Assembly (NCBI GenBank): GCA_029204225.1
Contig: CM055097.1
Location: 52,506,592 to 52,570,591 of the forward strand
DNA length: 64,000 bases
DNA from: Diphasiastrum complanatum
Taxonomy: Eukaryota; Streptophyta; Lycopodiopsida; Lycopodiales; Lycopodiaceae
Reading direction: 5' to 3'
Under the pieces are notes generated by a model. That model worked only from the letters and a program-made list of their open reading frames with translations. It was not told where the DNA came from and made no database searches. Of this stretch, positions 44,382 to 56,169 are shown piece by piece. The position numbers were made by a program, and so were the translations under genes. How positions within the stretch are numbered: position 1 is the first letter of the stretch; each line of letters starts with the position of its first letter.

Positions 44382-45939
44382 ATGCTAGCTATGAAGAAAG
44401 GCGGAGGATTAAGTCGATTGATTTTCAGCGGTGGAAATTCTGGATCCGAAATTCCCGCTTCTGTGTTCAGCCATCCCACAAATAGCATCTCGGAAGAATT
44501 TGACAAGTATATCGCAGATGAGCTTGTCGAAGAGAACGAGTCGTTTGAGGCGGGTTCGTCACGGGATGGGGAGTCTTTGTCACTAGACCCTCAGGAAGGC
44601 AACTTTGAAGAGCCACATGCAAGTTTTACTTCAAAATGGTGTGTTGACAACGTCGAAGAGAGTGGCTTCCCTATTGGGGGATCACGGAGCACGCGGTATT
44701 CTTCGGAGGCGCCAGCAAGACTTCAAACAAAATATGAGCAGGGTATTCTTGCTCACGAACTATGTCAGCCCGAGAAATTATTGTCCCGCAGTCATAATTC
44801 TTCACCTGCCTGGGATCTTCAGGTCCGCTCTGAGCCAATGGAGATTGCCAAAAAGGGAAAGCATCTTGTCAAAGTTTGGAAAAAACTCCAGAAACAAAGA
44901 TCTTGGTCTACTGAATCTTCTCGAAATGAAGCTTGGGAAAGGAGGAGGCACTTGTATCTTTCGGAGGAATTGAAGAACATGAAGGATGATGGTGATTCCA
45001 GGGCTCTTGGAAGATGCATCTCAGATTGTGGTGAACGGACTCAGCCTCGCAAGCAAAGGTTTTTAACCAGAACTTTGACTGATGATGACCTTGAAGAATT
45101 AAAAGGATGCATAGATCTTGGTTTTGGGTTTGGAAGCACAGAAGATCCTCACTTGTGCAACACTCTGCCTGCTCTAGAATTGTGTTATGCTCTAGATCGC
45201 CAACTATCATCCCCTTCAATGTCAGATGGAGGTTTGCAAAATTCATCTTTATATGAAAGCCCTCTTAGCTCGCCTGAAGGCACTTGGAGAATATCTACTC
45301 CAGGTACTTGCTTTGCTTTGCTCCCCCAGTCAAATTTTTTCAGAAGCAGTCTTTACGTTTTGTTGTTTCTGGTCGTTCTCAAACTGAGGTCGCAGAGCAT
45401 ACATGAAATTTGACTTTCCTCCGTAGATGGTTACCTTCAAAATGATCGTTTCTTATGAACTTTAACAATAAGTTTGGTAAAACTGCTAGAAACCAGAACG
45501 ATGAATTTTCTTGCTTATCCCTGCCGAAACTTATCATGGTTAGGTATTCTCAAATATTTAGTGTGTAGTTGCTAACCTAGCTGAAGCGTTCAAGTTGCAA
45601 TCTGGAAGAAGGTTCATAACAGAAACCGAAGGATTATAGTATGTGATTTGTGCCTAAGTTTAATCTGTTTGAAGCTCATTCTGTTGAGTCAGTTTTGGAA
45701 CATAACTTTTATGTGAGAATTTGAGAAGTTACTGGATCCACTGATTTTATTGTCGTATATGGATCAGAGAACTTGTCTTTTGACAGCTAGTACTTTGTAA
45801 ATTTTGACGGCTAGTACTTTGTAAAATTTGATCGCTTACTTTGTAAATTTTGTTTGCAGGTGACAAGCCTCAGCAAGTGAAGACAAGGTTACGACATTGG
45901 GCACAGGCTGTTGCATGCAGTGTGCGACAAAGTTGCTGA
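44382..45939 (+). CDS. DUF1685 family protein, two exons
   Basis: Exon 1 (44382-45303) and exon 2 (45860-45939) join through a canonical intron (CAG|GTACTTG ... TTTGCAG|G) to give 333 codons. The N-terminal half is variable, acidic and serine-rich. A basic segment KHLVKVWKKLQKQRSWSTES comes near residues 160-180. The family core follows: LTDDDLEELKGCIDLGFGF, then LCNTLPALELCYAL near 265, and exon 2 gives VKTRLRHWAQAVACSVRQSC. These are the DUF1685 signatures. The function in plants is unknown. It is the only intact host-like gene in the window. Reading through the donor would give a 343-residue product with an unrelated tail, which argues for the splice. An upstream 5' exon is possible but not visible. 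Confidence 0.9.
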
Positions 45940-47239
45940 TACTAATGTTTATTAACTACCTATAAATCTAGTGATTACCAGTTTTCTTTTCCAAGAGCAG
46001 GACATTGATACGTGGGTACTCTTCTGCGAATTTTTTACTGGGTCATGCAGTACTTGGAAGTTCATAAAGGCTTGTTACAATCTCAAATGAACACTGCAAA
46101 ACTAGTTAAGTCAAGTTAAATGTTTACTTCAATAACTTATTCCTCGTATGCACTGTCGGTTAACACGGACTCCTAAATTTTACAAACTAGGACTACAACC
46201 TGCAAAGACTTTTGTAAATAGTCTCGCAAGGGATCAATTGAGAAGGCTTCAAGTCAGTAATTATTGCGTGAAACTTATCAAGATAACCATACTCATGCAA
46301 TGTTCTTAGTTTTCGAACACAACTCACTCATCTCATGCATTTCTTGCTCATTAATGTATACTTAATCATCATTCACTACTTGCTACCTTTGATATCTTCA
46401 TCCGAAAACTGTCATCACCTGATGACCAACAGTTATTCTAACTATGCTGGGAAAAGGTCGGCTGTTAGTTCTATCAAGTGAGAATATGCCCATCTGCTTA
46501 ATCAAGGGGGGCAATTAAGTCGATTGCCTGGCAAGTGCCGTGGAAGAAGCACTTGCCAGGCAATCTTACTATTGCTGCCTCTGATATCTTTCATCAGAAA
46601 ACTATTATTCACCTCGGACGACCAAATGGCATTCTAAATATGCTGGAAAATAGTTTTGGTTGGTCTTGTCTTCTAGTTCATTGGTCTTGCCTCTAGTTCC
46701 TTCTATCAATTCTATCAAGAGAGATTACGCCCGTGTGCTTAAAAGTTAAGAAGAAGAAAGTCTTTTCTTTTCTTTTTTATTATTAAAGGATCGGAAATCG
46801 AAGATGAGAGTACATAGAATGATAATGCCAAATGGAAGCTTTGATGCAACCATTCCTGCAAATTTACTTTGTCGAAGAATAAACTGCTTTGAAACGTTGC
46901 AATGCAATATAAATACCTTGATGATAGAAAGATACAATGACGGATGATGATGTAACATTTTGTCCTTGGCTTTTCACAACAAGCTCCACACATTAGGACA
47001 AAAAATCATTAGATTTAAAAGTGAAGGGTAATTTAACTTAGGTTAGTTTCACTTTCAACTTGATTTCCATGCAAGTGCTGTCAGATATGAACTTGCCAAC
47101 AATCGTGGTTCTAGCAAGTGCCGGTTGGGGGCTCATGGATGGTATATCCTGATTCCTAATTGGAGATTCCCTTGCAATACGTCCGTGTGTATTAGCTTGC
47201 CCTCATTCCCATTGGTAGGGGAATGCACTTCATGTGGTT
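45940..47239. other. Non-coding DNA with a perfect hairpin and a diverged duplication
   Basis: No gene. A 17-bp perfect inverted repeat lies at 46522-46565. Flanking it, 46375-46505 and 46566-46740 are diverged direct copies (ctttgatatcttcatc against ctctgatatctttcatc, atgctgg, ctatcaag). A purine/pyrimidine-rich stretch lies near 46740-46790. Confidence 0.5.
46522..46565. other. Perfect 17-bp hairpin
   Basis: GATTGCCTGGCAAGTGC, a 10-base loop, then its exact reverse complement. It sits at the junction of the diverged duplication. Confidence 0.85.
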
Positions 47240-47777
47240 TGTTAGAATTAATTACCATTTTTAAGTTGGGTCCAAATTCATTTAGTTACTTGTACACACA
47301 AAAGTTCATTTTTAACTTTACTTGGCAATTTTGGCCAATATGATTAGTTTAGGCCAAGTTTTGGATAAGCTAGGTCAAATGACTCTAGAAAGAGGAGCTA
47401 TAAATAGTAGATAGAGCATGAAGAATGTCGAGTCTTAATGCTATTCCACTTTTGGAAACTTTGGAAGCGATACTATCATCTCATCTTTGGTTTTCTTCTA
47501 CATTTGTGTGGAATACTTGATGTATGCTTGTTGAATCTCTATTTTAGTACGGAATTAATTGCACCATTGTTGTAGTACGACCTTTTTACAAAGAATGTGG
47601 TCAAATCTAAACATGTGTTGAATAGCTTTTGATTCTATTTCATATTGGAAGAGTAATCTTGATCAAACAAGTGAGATTGTGTAGAAATCGTCTAACAATT
47701 TTATAGGTGGTTTGTTGTGCAATTAATATTGGCCTAAATCCAAGTTTAGAATTATCTTTAGATCTTAAATTTTCACA
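47240..47777 (+). repeat. Copia-type LTR with adjacent variant priming site
   Basis: Begins TGTTAGAATTAATTACC and ends TTTTCACA. A GCTATAAATAG TATA candidate lies near 47397. TGCTATCAGAGCT follows at 47778, one base different from the usual tRNA-Met site. No gag or pol follows; the downstream 300 bases lead into a tandem repeat. The start is an estimate. Confidence 0.65.
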
Positions 47778-48094
47778 TGCTATCAGAGCTTGTTGGGATC
47801 CAAAAATAGTAAGTTTTTCAAAATTAGTAGTAGGTCTTGTTGGAGTTTAACCATATTCCTTCTCTTCCTAATTACCCTCCTTCCTCCTCTCAATTTTTAC
47901 TCTCTCAAAAAAAACCTATAGAAAATGAACTGTTTTTCAACAGTTTGCATATTTGAACTGATTGTCACTACAGTTTGCATTTTTACTCAGGTTTTTCCAT
48001 AGGCGAAAAACCCAACACTCGACATTGTCGCCATTTTACCTTCGAGCCATCTTGAACAACTAAGTGTTTTGCAACACTGATGCTAAATTGGTTT

Positions 48095-48400
48095 TTAGGC
48101 CATTTAGGCATTGCATTTTTACATGCAATTTCTGACAGGTGACACTTTGCAAAAAGAAACTCTGCATTTTTACATGCGGTTTCTGATAGGCGACACTTTG
48201 CAAAAAAGCAACACTACAGTTTTACACGGGTATCTACACAGGCAAAAAACCCGACACTGCAATTTTACACGGGTTTCTACACAGGCGAAAAATCCGACAT
48301 TGCAATTTCACAAGGGTTTCTAGACAGGCGAAAAATCTGACACTACAGTTTTACACGGGATTTTACATAGGCAAAAAATCTTGTAGAAATACACAGGATT
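48095..48400 (+). repeat. Diverged tandem repeat, unit about 45-57 bp
   Basis: About six units built on acact(g/a)ca(a/g)ttttacacgggtttctacacaggcgaaaaa. An open frame at 48111-48323 is a by-product of the repeat. Confidence 0.75.
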
Positions 48401-48657
48401 TCTCACAGGCTATCTACGTCTTCACACTCAATAACAATGGATCTAATTAGTCATTTAATTAGCCGTTAAGCGATCTTGTAAATATAAAGCTAGAATAAAG
48501 ATCTTACAGTTGCTATAAATGTTAAAATGAGCGATTAAAGACATCTAGACATCTGAAAACACCCGAACAGAGAGATCAAATCATAGGATGATCTGACAGA
48601 GATTAAAAGAACTAGAACGGGTTTTTTAGTAGCTAACTCCTTAGAGTTAGTGATTAC

Positions 48658-48780
<123 letters not shown>

Positions 48781-48789
48781 CTTCATAGA

Positions 48790-49128
48790 CAGACAACACA
48801 GCGTCAGTATGAAACCCATGAATTTTGTTGTCTAAGTACGAAATAACAAGGGAAGAGAAAAAAGACCCAGTAGCAAACTGTTGTTTGGAATTGCTCTTGA
48901 TAGCTCTCTTTAATTCTTCGAATACCATTTTGAACCAGTCAGAAGGCTCTAACAATCCGAATCCTAGCTTGTAGTTAGACTCTACAATGCAATGCAGGAT
49001 CTGGGATGAAATGCACTCCTTGAGGTTGCCAACCATCAAGAAGTTGTTCAAAAGCTGAGCAGCGGCACAAATGGTAGGCTCTCGGATAGATTCAAGCAAA
49101 TAGTCGTCATTGGTGCAATATCCGGTCT
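48790..49128 (-). CDS. Unidentified exon-like coding stretch
   Basis: A minus-strand frame open for about 110 codons with ordinary protein composition: ESIREPTICAAAQLLNNFLM, CIVESNYKLGFGLLEPSDWF and KSNSKQQFATGSFFSSLVIS. An AG acceptor is possible just above 49128; the lower end runs into the GA array, which would then be intronic. There is no ATG at the start, so it would be an internal exon. I do not recognise the family. It abuts the CACTA terminus, so it may be a host exon cut off by rearrangement or a captured fragment. Confidence 0.35.
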
Positions 49129-49149
49129 GGTCCGGTGAACAAACTGAAA

Positions 49150-49455
49150 TTTGCGTGGATAATCCACGCGTGGATTATCCATGCCAAAACTGCTTTTCGG
49201 CGTCGTCAACCTTCCCTCCCAAACAGTTGCCGAAATTTTCAAAATTCAATTTTGCGTGGATTATCCATGCGTTGATAATCCACGCGCATAAATTTTTCGG
49301 AGCCGTGTCAAAAAAACACCAGTGGACTGGCCGAAGGCGAGTTCAAATATTTTTTGGCGTGGATGTTCCACGCAAACAAAATTTTGAAAAAATGACTAAC
49401 TGTCAGGTCTCTCGTGGATACTCTGTGTGGATAAAGACAGAGTTTTCTTGTTGTG
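49150..49455 (+). repeat. Second CACTA terminus with subterminal repeats
   Basis: GTGGATAATCCACGCGTGG, a variant near 49255-49287 and GCGTGGATGTTCCACGC near 49358 match the array at 40.2-40.7 kb. The end reads CACAACAAGAAAAC on the minus strand, one base from the En/Spm terminus CACTACAAGAAAAC. TGA (49456-49458) follows. Confidence 0.78.
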
Positions 49456-49715
49456 TGATGTCGCACCCTTTTTACGCTCACTCCATGCAGTTGCGCTAGC
49501 AGATTGGACAACGATTGCAGCCACCCACGATCTCCTACAAATAGCACATCCACTCTGTACTTTCACATCTGCACACCTGTAATATTATGTATATATATAT
49601 TGGATACCATTCGTGTATTCAATATAGAGAGAGTTAGATGAGAAGCAGATAAGAAGAGACTAAGTGAAGAGGTTTCATTCCTCATTTTACAAACAAAGTA
49701 AGCTTCGTAGGGCAA

Positions 49716-50285
49716 TTGTTCGACATTGTTACAGGTGCAGAAGGGAAACCCGAAGCGGATGACGCGACAATCGCCAAATGGAAGTTGAAGGATGGGAAGG
49801 CTTTCACGCTGATCATCCTCAACATCACGAATACCCAGATTGACCATGTATCCGAGGCTCAGACATCAAAAAAAGTCTGGGACATCTTGCACACACTATA
49901 CGAAGTGCGAGATATAGCTTCTAAGCTACATCTCAGGAAGAAATTCTACTCCCTCAAGATGACGAATGGTGATTCTCTGCAAAATCACATTAATCGATTC
50001 AAGAACCTGCTAAGACAAATGGCCACTGTCGGATCTGTCATAGATGATCAAGACACAGTGATGCAACTGCTTACAAGCTTGCCAAGTTCTTACGATAGCT
50101 GGGTGATGATCATCACGACTCATCCAAAATTGACTCTTTCGAGAGTTATCACTATGTTGTTGCAGGAAGACACGCGAAGAAATGAAGCCTTGAGTTTCTC
50201 AGCTGATTCTCACACCTTGTACACCAACAAGAGCATGACAAAGCAGAAGAAGAAGAAGGGCCCAAAGCAATCAAAGCCAGACTAG
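49716..50285 (+). pseudogene. Gag fragment, family E Copia
   Basis: An open frame of 189 codons without its ATG; the first about 40 codons of a normal Gag are deleted. It reads DIVTGAEGKPEADDATIAKW, TSKKVWDILHTLYEV and LHLRKKFYSLKMTNGDSLQN, the UBN2 Gag core, then LLTSLPSSYDSWVMII and a lysine-rich tail. A trace of the zinc knuckle (FYRYCKG) follows after the stop before the deletion point. It belongs to a Copia lineage distinct from elements I-V. Confidence 0.85.
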
Positions 50286-51226
50286 AAACCAGCTCAGCAC
50301 AAGGAACAGTCGAATCCACAGACAAAGAAGAAGTTGTTCTATAGATACTGCAAAGGGACAGTTATCCTAAGGCCATTCGTAAGAGTGGCCCACTTTTTGC
50401 ATCATCACCAATGTTCACTTCAGCATTGGCTGACGTCACACCCTTTTTTTGCTCACTCCATGCAGTTGCGCTAACAGATTGGACAACGATTGCAGCCACC
50501 CACGATCTCCTACAAATAGCACATCCACTCTGTACTTTCACATCTGCACACCTGTAATATTATGTATATATATATATATTGGATACCATTCGTGTATTCA
50601 ATATAGAGAGAGTTAGATGAGAAGCGAGATAAGAAGAGACTAAGTGAAGAGGTTTCATTCCTTATTTTACAGACAAAATAAGCTTCGTAGGGCATGCGGT
50701 TTTGTACACTATTGTATTGTGCTCTGCTGCATTATTAACTTGTATACATGATATACTTAATCTGATACACCTCTTTGTTCTGCATTCAGATCTGTGTTAA
50801 TATTGCTATGCTTATTCTTCATTCTGTCTGATCTTTCTAGTTGTTCTTTCTGGTAATAGATGATTAACTTTTAGCCTTGTCTTTCGCGAATCATTTGAGA
50901 CTAATTATCAGTCGAGCACAGTCTAGCTCTTTGTGAATCATTCACGACAGATAATTTGTCTTGCAATTCACGACAAATTATTCATCTAGTGCTTCATCCA
51001 TTAAATGTTTGGCTACGTGATCTAGAATGACTGTGATTTCTATCACTAAAATTCTCTTCATTCTGATAGGCGTAGTCATGCTTACAAAGAGAGTCAAATA
51101 AGTCATTCTGCTGCGCACAAATATTTTCTGTTCGAGTTCGCTTCTCGTTCGTTTCTTGTTCAAGTTTGTTTCTCATTCGTTTCTTGTTTGAGTTTGTTTC
51201 TCGTTCGTGTTCATCATTTATTCTTC

Positions 51227-51228
<2 letters not shown>

Positions 51229-51307
<79 letters not shown>
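51229..51307. repeat. (CT)n microsatellite at an LTR end
   Basis: Sits at the very 3' end of the family E LTR, where the copy at 58.5 kb has only cctccctctctccc. The array therefore grew from a short pyrimidine tract of the LTR. Confidence 0.97.
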
Positions 51308-51311
<4 letters not shown>

Positions 51312-51312
51312 A

Positions 51313-51580
51313 ATCAGGAATATAAATATGCATGCCTACACTATCCATGAGCTCACGAAGTGTTTCTCCCACATCGACTGGATGCACATTCCAAGAGAGC
51401 AAAACAAACAGTCTGGCCACTTTAGCATATGATCACGACTATTATTGGCAGTGGAATCCAACGACTATAAGCACCTCCCACATAACTATTGAAAGCCCAA
51501 ACATGGTATGGAATTTGTTGGATCAAGAATCTGATCAACCAAATAGGCCTAGAGAACCCCCAACTCCTTGTCCAACGTAA
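51313..51580 (+). pseudogene. Gypsy RNase H C-terminal fragment
   Basis: Reads HELTKCFSHIDWMHIPREQN in one frame, then SLATLAYDHDY in the next: the end of an archaeal-type Gypsy RNase H (HIPREQNKQADxLAxLA). The first half is not adjacent; a fitting N-terminal half lies at 41.4-41.6 kb on the minus strand. Confidence 0.65.
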
Positions 51581-53118
51581 CAAATGATGAGCCGCAAACT
51601 ATCCAAGGCTTGTTTTAGAATGCACCATGAAAGCATAACTCGTGGGTTGATGCATATGGTCTAACTATGATACCAATTTACACCTACTGTTAGAAGAAAT
51701 TTTACACAAATACATGAGGAAGAAAAAATGGGGGTAGCACATGCTAGCTAAATTCACTATATGTATTCACACAATTCTAATAACAGGTAATGGAGCAACA
51801 TGATAAATCAACGTAGATGAGTCACAATATGAGGGAAGCTCCTCAAGATACTGCTTACAAACACAAACACAATGGAAAACACACTATGGAGAAACCACCC
51901 AACCAAGTAGAAGCATCCAATCAAACCCTAGAAGCTTCACCCCCAAGCCAAGGAATAAGAAGCATGAAAGTAGAGTGAGAGCCTGGCAATGAACCAACCA
52001 CAAATGTGAGGAATAGGGCGAGTTTGGCCTCTTTTTATAGAGCCATGAACCACTTGTGCACATAGACATGCAAGGTCCTAACTCTCCTATACATATATTC
52101 CTCCATAATAGAGTCTTTATGCTTGGATCCTCTATTCATAGAATTGCTATTGATAACTCTACACATGCACCAGTCCTAAACCTTGTACTAACTCCATTTA
52201 GTGTGTTCTAAGCCACAAGGATATTAGTTACTTTCAGGTCATGTTGATGAGTGAGCATGCATCTGATGCATAGAGTTTTGTATTGGAATGAGAATCCTGG
52301 GAGTACTTTTTATCATTTCTCTATACTATTGTGTTGCATATAATTGTGTGCTTGTAGAATTCTGATGTTAATTGACATGAATTGTGAATGTGAGCAAGAG
52401 TCTCTTTGTTGAGTAAGTGAGAGATTATAGATCCATAGTTTGTGAATAGTAATCTTATAAGAAGCATGATATGCGAGTAGGTCTTATCTGTGGTTAACCG
52501 AAGTAACAGGCCAGAGTTGTGATGCTGAATATGTTAATTTCTGCTTGCCATATTCCACTCATTGTGAAAATGTTGATGAAAAGAGATCTGTTATAGTCTT
52601 TCTCGGTTGATTGAATAAAAGGATAGGATGTTTAATTAGTTTCTAGTTCTAAGTAAGTGAGAATGAAAGTGTGAGAATTTAGCATTGGTAGTGAGTTAGG
52701 AAGTGAGGGATATTAGCAAACACTGGAACCATTGATGACTCACTTAGATTAGTGCACGATACGACAAGATTACAATCCCACTTTCGGTTGCATACACTTT
52801 TTTTCTTGTTTCTTTTTCAAATTTTAATTGTAATAGATTCAATTTGTTCTAATTTACTTCATGTTTTGTTATCTTGTTTCATCTCACCAGTTCTATTGAA
52901 GCGCACCATAACATTGTTTCTACCTGTGCAGCAATTTTTACAATTAACCGACAACTTTTTTCTCATCCACCTATTTTCACACTCAATTATCCGAGTTTTT
53001 AATTTTTACTTTTAATGTTTTTACTGCACCATTTCCATACCACTCCATTCCTATACCCAACCACTCCTTGTGAGGGGAGGATAAATAAGTAGTATTGTGA
53101 TACTACTTCGTACATATC
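51581..53118. other. Unassigned non-coding DNA
   Basis: No gene, LTR pair or RNA recognised. AT-rich, with scattered old repeat character. Confidence 0.4.
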
Positions 53119-53766
53119 ATGGACATTGAAAATTATGATGAGAGATCTCTTCCAGAACAGAATCTTCCAAATGAACAACCTGAATCAAGCCAACGGACAA
53201 GACCACAATTAAGATCTGCCATACATGTCCCAAGAATCGAACTAATCATTACGAAGGGAGATATGATGATTTACCTGTTAGATTATCTCCTAGATGAGGT
53301 ACACCTACATATGAACATAGAACTCCAAAATTAGATTTACCAAAATTCGATGGTAGAATGGATCCTCATAGATTCATTCAAATCTTTGAGAATCTGTCGT
53401 GCTCTACTTATCTTAATTGTAAGGATATGTAGTATAAAAGATTGTCGTTCCCCAAAGGGATTGCTTAATGTTGTGATTTTAGATGTTTTTAACTCATGTA
53501 TTGTTTTTGGATTAAAAGCTGGTTGTCAATGGACATTTAGGAGTATCGGTGACCAGTATCACCGGTTGGGATGTGGTTTCAAACATACAAAGGCAAAAGA
53601 TATTGATGCCGACTACTCTCGTATCGAACATGTTGCATTTCTGATTAGTGTATATAACTTATCAGCCAAACCGATCTATCGGTTTGTGCACATAATAAAT
53701 TATGTCAGACAAGCAAGGTCTGATGCATTAGATAGACCAAGACAGAGAAACATGCAAATGTCTTAG
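53119..53766 (+). pseudogene. Probable Gypsy gag remnant
   Basis: A shifted frame at about 53250-53420 reads PKLDLPKFDGRMDPHRFIQI then FENLSCSTYLN, which resembles the Gypsy gag start (PKLxxPKFDGxxxPxxF). The flanking frames (53119 and 53350) are open but unrecognised. Orientation is opposite to the Gypsy RT at 54.6-56.1 kb. Confidence 0.5.
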
Positions 53767-54404
53767 TACAATCCAAATGTGGTCCAACAATCTATCCTCA
53801 ACAACAAAGAGCGCTCATTCAAAAGAATGACTGACTACTGAGTTAAACTACACGAGTATCCATATGCAAATTTCAGAGTATTGATTCAGAACAACATAGA
53901 GCAAGCTTTAGGATGTGCAAGTCTGGATATACATCAGTGTAAGATAACAGTGATTCCAAATGTAAATATCATGATTAAGTTCCAAGAAAACTATTATTCA
54001 ATCACACAGGCAATCAAATAACCAATGAGTTTTAAGACAATTTTAGCAATGAATTTATGGTTGCTCACATACATCAGTATCAAGGCTAAGGAAGTGTCTG
54101 ACCAGAGTTACAATCACAAGAACATTTGACAAGGTGAGGCTTACCAACTATCAGGAATAGAAGCACTCAACAAATAGAAGGCTTATGAAAGCAGAGAGAA
54201 GGGAAAACTTGAAGACTCAAACTCTCTCTGTGATCTTCTGAAAAACTCGGTGGTTGTATTGAAGTGTAATTGATATACATATAGAGAATGAGCGAGAAAG
54301 TACGCAACTCTCTTGCTTCTTATTTGATTTAATTTAATTGATTCCATCCAATAGAAAAGCTTTGACAACTATGATACACCTATTAATTACTCTAAGTAAT
54401 GATG

Positions 54405-54645
54405 TTAGCTTGACAAATGAATCCTTAGGCAAGATTTAGTGAACAAATCAGCTAAGCAAATCGATGAAAATACATGTTGGAGTTTGATTTCTTTGGCTTG
54501 CACATTCTCCCTCACGTAGCCTTTTGAGCCACAAGACCTCCTTGCATGTTGATGTCAAGGCCTTATACTCGGATCTGGTTGATGACAAAGAAATCATATC
54601 TTCCTTCTTTGAAAGCCATGATACTACTCCATCACAAATTGCATC
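54405..54645 (-). pseudogene. Copia RNase H scrap
   Basis: Minus strand reads GVVSWLSKKEDMISLSSTRS and EYKALTSTCKEVLWLKRL, then after a shift NVQAKEIKLQHV and CLADLFTKSCL, the RNase H end of Copia pol with an internal deletion. Confidence 0.8.
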
Positions 54646-56140
54646 AAGATAGATCCAATGGCATATTTTGAAGCATCAGTATGCACCTGAAACTCAATTG
54701 TCCAATTAGGAGCTCGTAATATTGGTGCCAAAATTAAGGCTTTCTTTAATTTTTCAAATGCTTCCAATGCCTCAGTTGTCCAAATTGGTACATCAGTTAA
54801 TTTGTATATAGGTTGTGCTAGATCCGCAAAGAATAAGATGAATATTCGATAGAAATTCGCATGACTCATAAAAATATATACTCCTCTGATTGTTCCTAGT
54901 GAAGGCAATTCCACAATAATCTTGATTATGGAATAATCTATAACAATTCTATGTCTCAAAATTAGATTTCCAAGAACAACTCTATAAGTATGACACTTTT
55001 TTGGATTTAAGATTACTTGGTATTTATGGCAACGTTCTAACACTTTTTCCAAGTGTTCCAGATGGTTTGTTTCAAAACTATAGACTCCAATATCATTCAT
55101 CCAAACAAATTTCAACAATTTTTGCAAATACTCAAAAGCAAACTGCATAACTTGCTGAAAAGAACTTGATGCATTACAAAGTCCAAATGAAATAACTTTA
55201 TGGGCATAGGTTCTCCATTCTATTGCAAAATGTGAAAATTGCCTACATTGGCAAATCTAGCCATGTAGAATATTGTACATTTTGTCAATATTGTTTGTTG
55301 GTTACTTGAATGGCCAAAGTGCCACTTGTACATACACACCTAAAGTAGGTTACCACGAGTCAAGAGGAGTGGTTGTGTCTATTTGGTAGTGATTCCTACT
55401 TTGTAGGATCTAGACCATGATTTATGATGAGATTTGTACCTACCATGCACCTACCAAGCATGACTCTTGGATCTAGACTAGGGTTTTCACATTAGGGCAA
55501 GAAAGTGGAGTCTACTTCCTTATTACATGCTGGATTTTCACCTAACTTTGCAAAGGAAGTGTGTTTTACTATGTATTTCCATTCTCCATAGTGAGAAGAT
55601 AGAAACTTTTTGGAGCCTCAAGGAGAAATTCGAGTTTCCTCTCATTGTATGGTGATTACTCTATTTTTCCAATGAAACCCAGCTTTGGCACTTTGTAAAC
55701 ACTGTCTACAGGCCGTACTACAGCCTTATTTCCACACGTGTGGAGTTGGATTAGACTATTTAATCAATGCTTTGATTGTCTCTACTTGTTTCCTATCAAG
55801 CTGCTAAACTAGATCTTGTTTTTTGATGACTAGTTTCTGATAGATTGTTTAACAAGCATACAATCACCTTGTGGATCATTCAAAGATCCATTTATGGTCC
55901 TTAGTACTGTACTTTTCACACAAAAGTTGTTTTATGATGATCCGTGGGTGTAAGTTTAACTTGATTATATCCACTGAATCCATCCAAATCACTCCAACAA
56001 GGCGATCCAATATGCTTTTCGTGAAAGGCAATAGAAGTGATCATTTCACATTACTTTATTCAAAGCCTTTAGGTTTACACAAATTCTCATCTTATCATTT
56101 TTCTTAGTAATGATGACAATTGGTGAACCCCATTCGGTAA
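54624..56140 (-). pseudogene. Gypsy reverse transcriptase and RNase H, split by a solo LTR
   Basis: Above the solo LTR the minus strand reads VTEWGSPIVIITKKNDKMRI and CVNLKALNK, the RT start. Below it come ISFGLCNASSSFQQVM, a degenerate catalytic region (VWMNDIGVYS where YxDD is expected), NHLEHLEKVLERCHKYQVIL, then WTTEALEAFEKLKKALILAP and FQVHTDASKYAIGSILMQ of RNase H. The order fits Ty3/Gypsy. Part of RT between the pieces is missing or altered and the YxDD motif is lost, so it is dead. Confidence 0.85.
55231..55920 (+). mobile_element. Solo LTR of an element IV-related family
   Basis: 690 bp, TGTGAAAATTG...CTTTTCACA, flanked by CAAAA (55226-55230 and 55921-55925). It matches the element IV LTR in plus sense (gtagtgattcct, ttccttattacatgctgga, ggccgtactacagcc). 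It has CACACGTGTG at about 55735. Inserted in the Gypsy RT. Confidence 0.93.
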
Positions 56141-56169
56141 CAAAGATGTTGCTACTACCCAACAACATA

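Larger units (their letters stand above)
49456..51312 (+). mobile_element. Copia family E deletion derivative carrying gag only
   Basis: LTR part 49456-49714, a gag fragment, then LTR part 50362-51312 ending CCAACA. Compared with the full LTR at 57466-58531, the first LTR lacks both ends and the second lacks its first 230 bp or so. Deletions removed the priming site with the start of gag, and everything from the zinc knuckle through pol. The left end is the CACTA junction. Confidence 0.85.

Noticed and set aside
48111-48323. 70-codon frame with internal peptide repeats
   Set aside because: Produced by the non-coding tandem repeat; units are not multiples of a conserved codon pattern.
47930-48400. 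CRISPR-like spaced repeats
   Set aside because: Units are diverged and contiguous with no unique spacers, and the DNA is plant nuclear.
53350-53766. 138-codon frame as a host gene
   Set aside because: It overlaps a shifted frame with Gypsy gag features, so I treat the area as a retroelement remnant.
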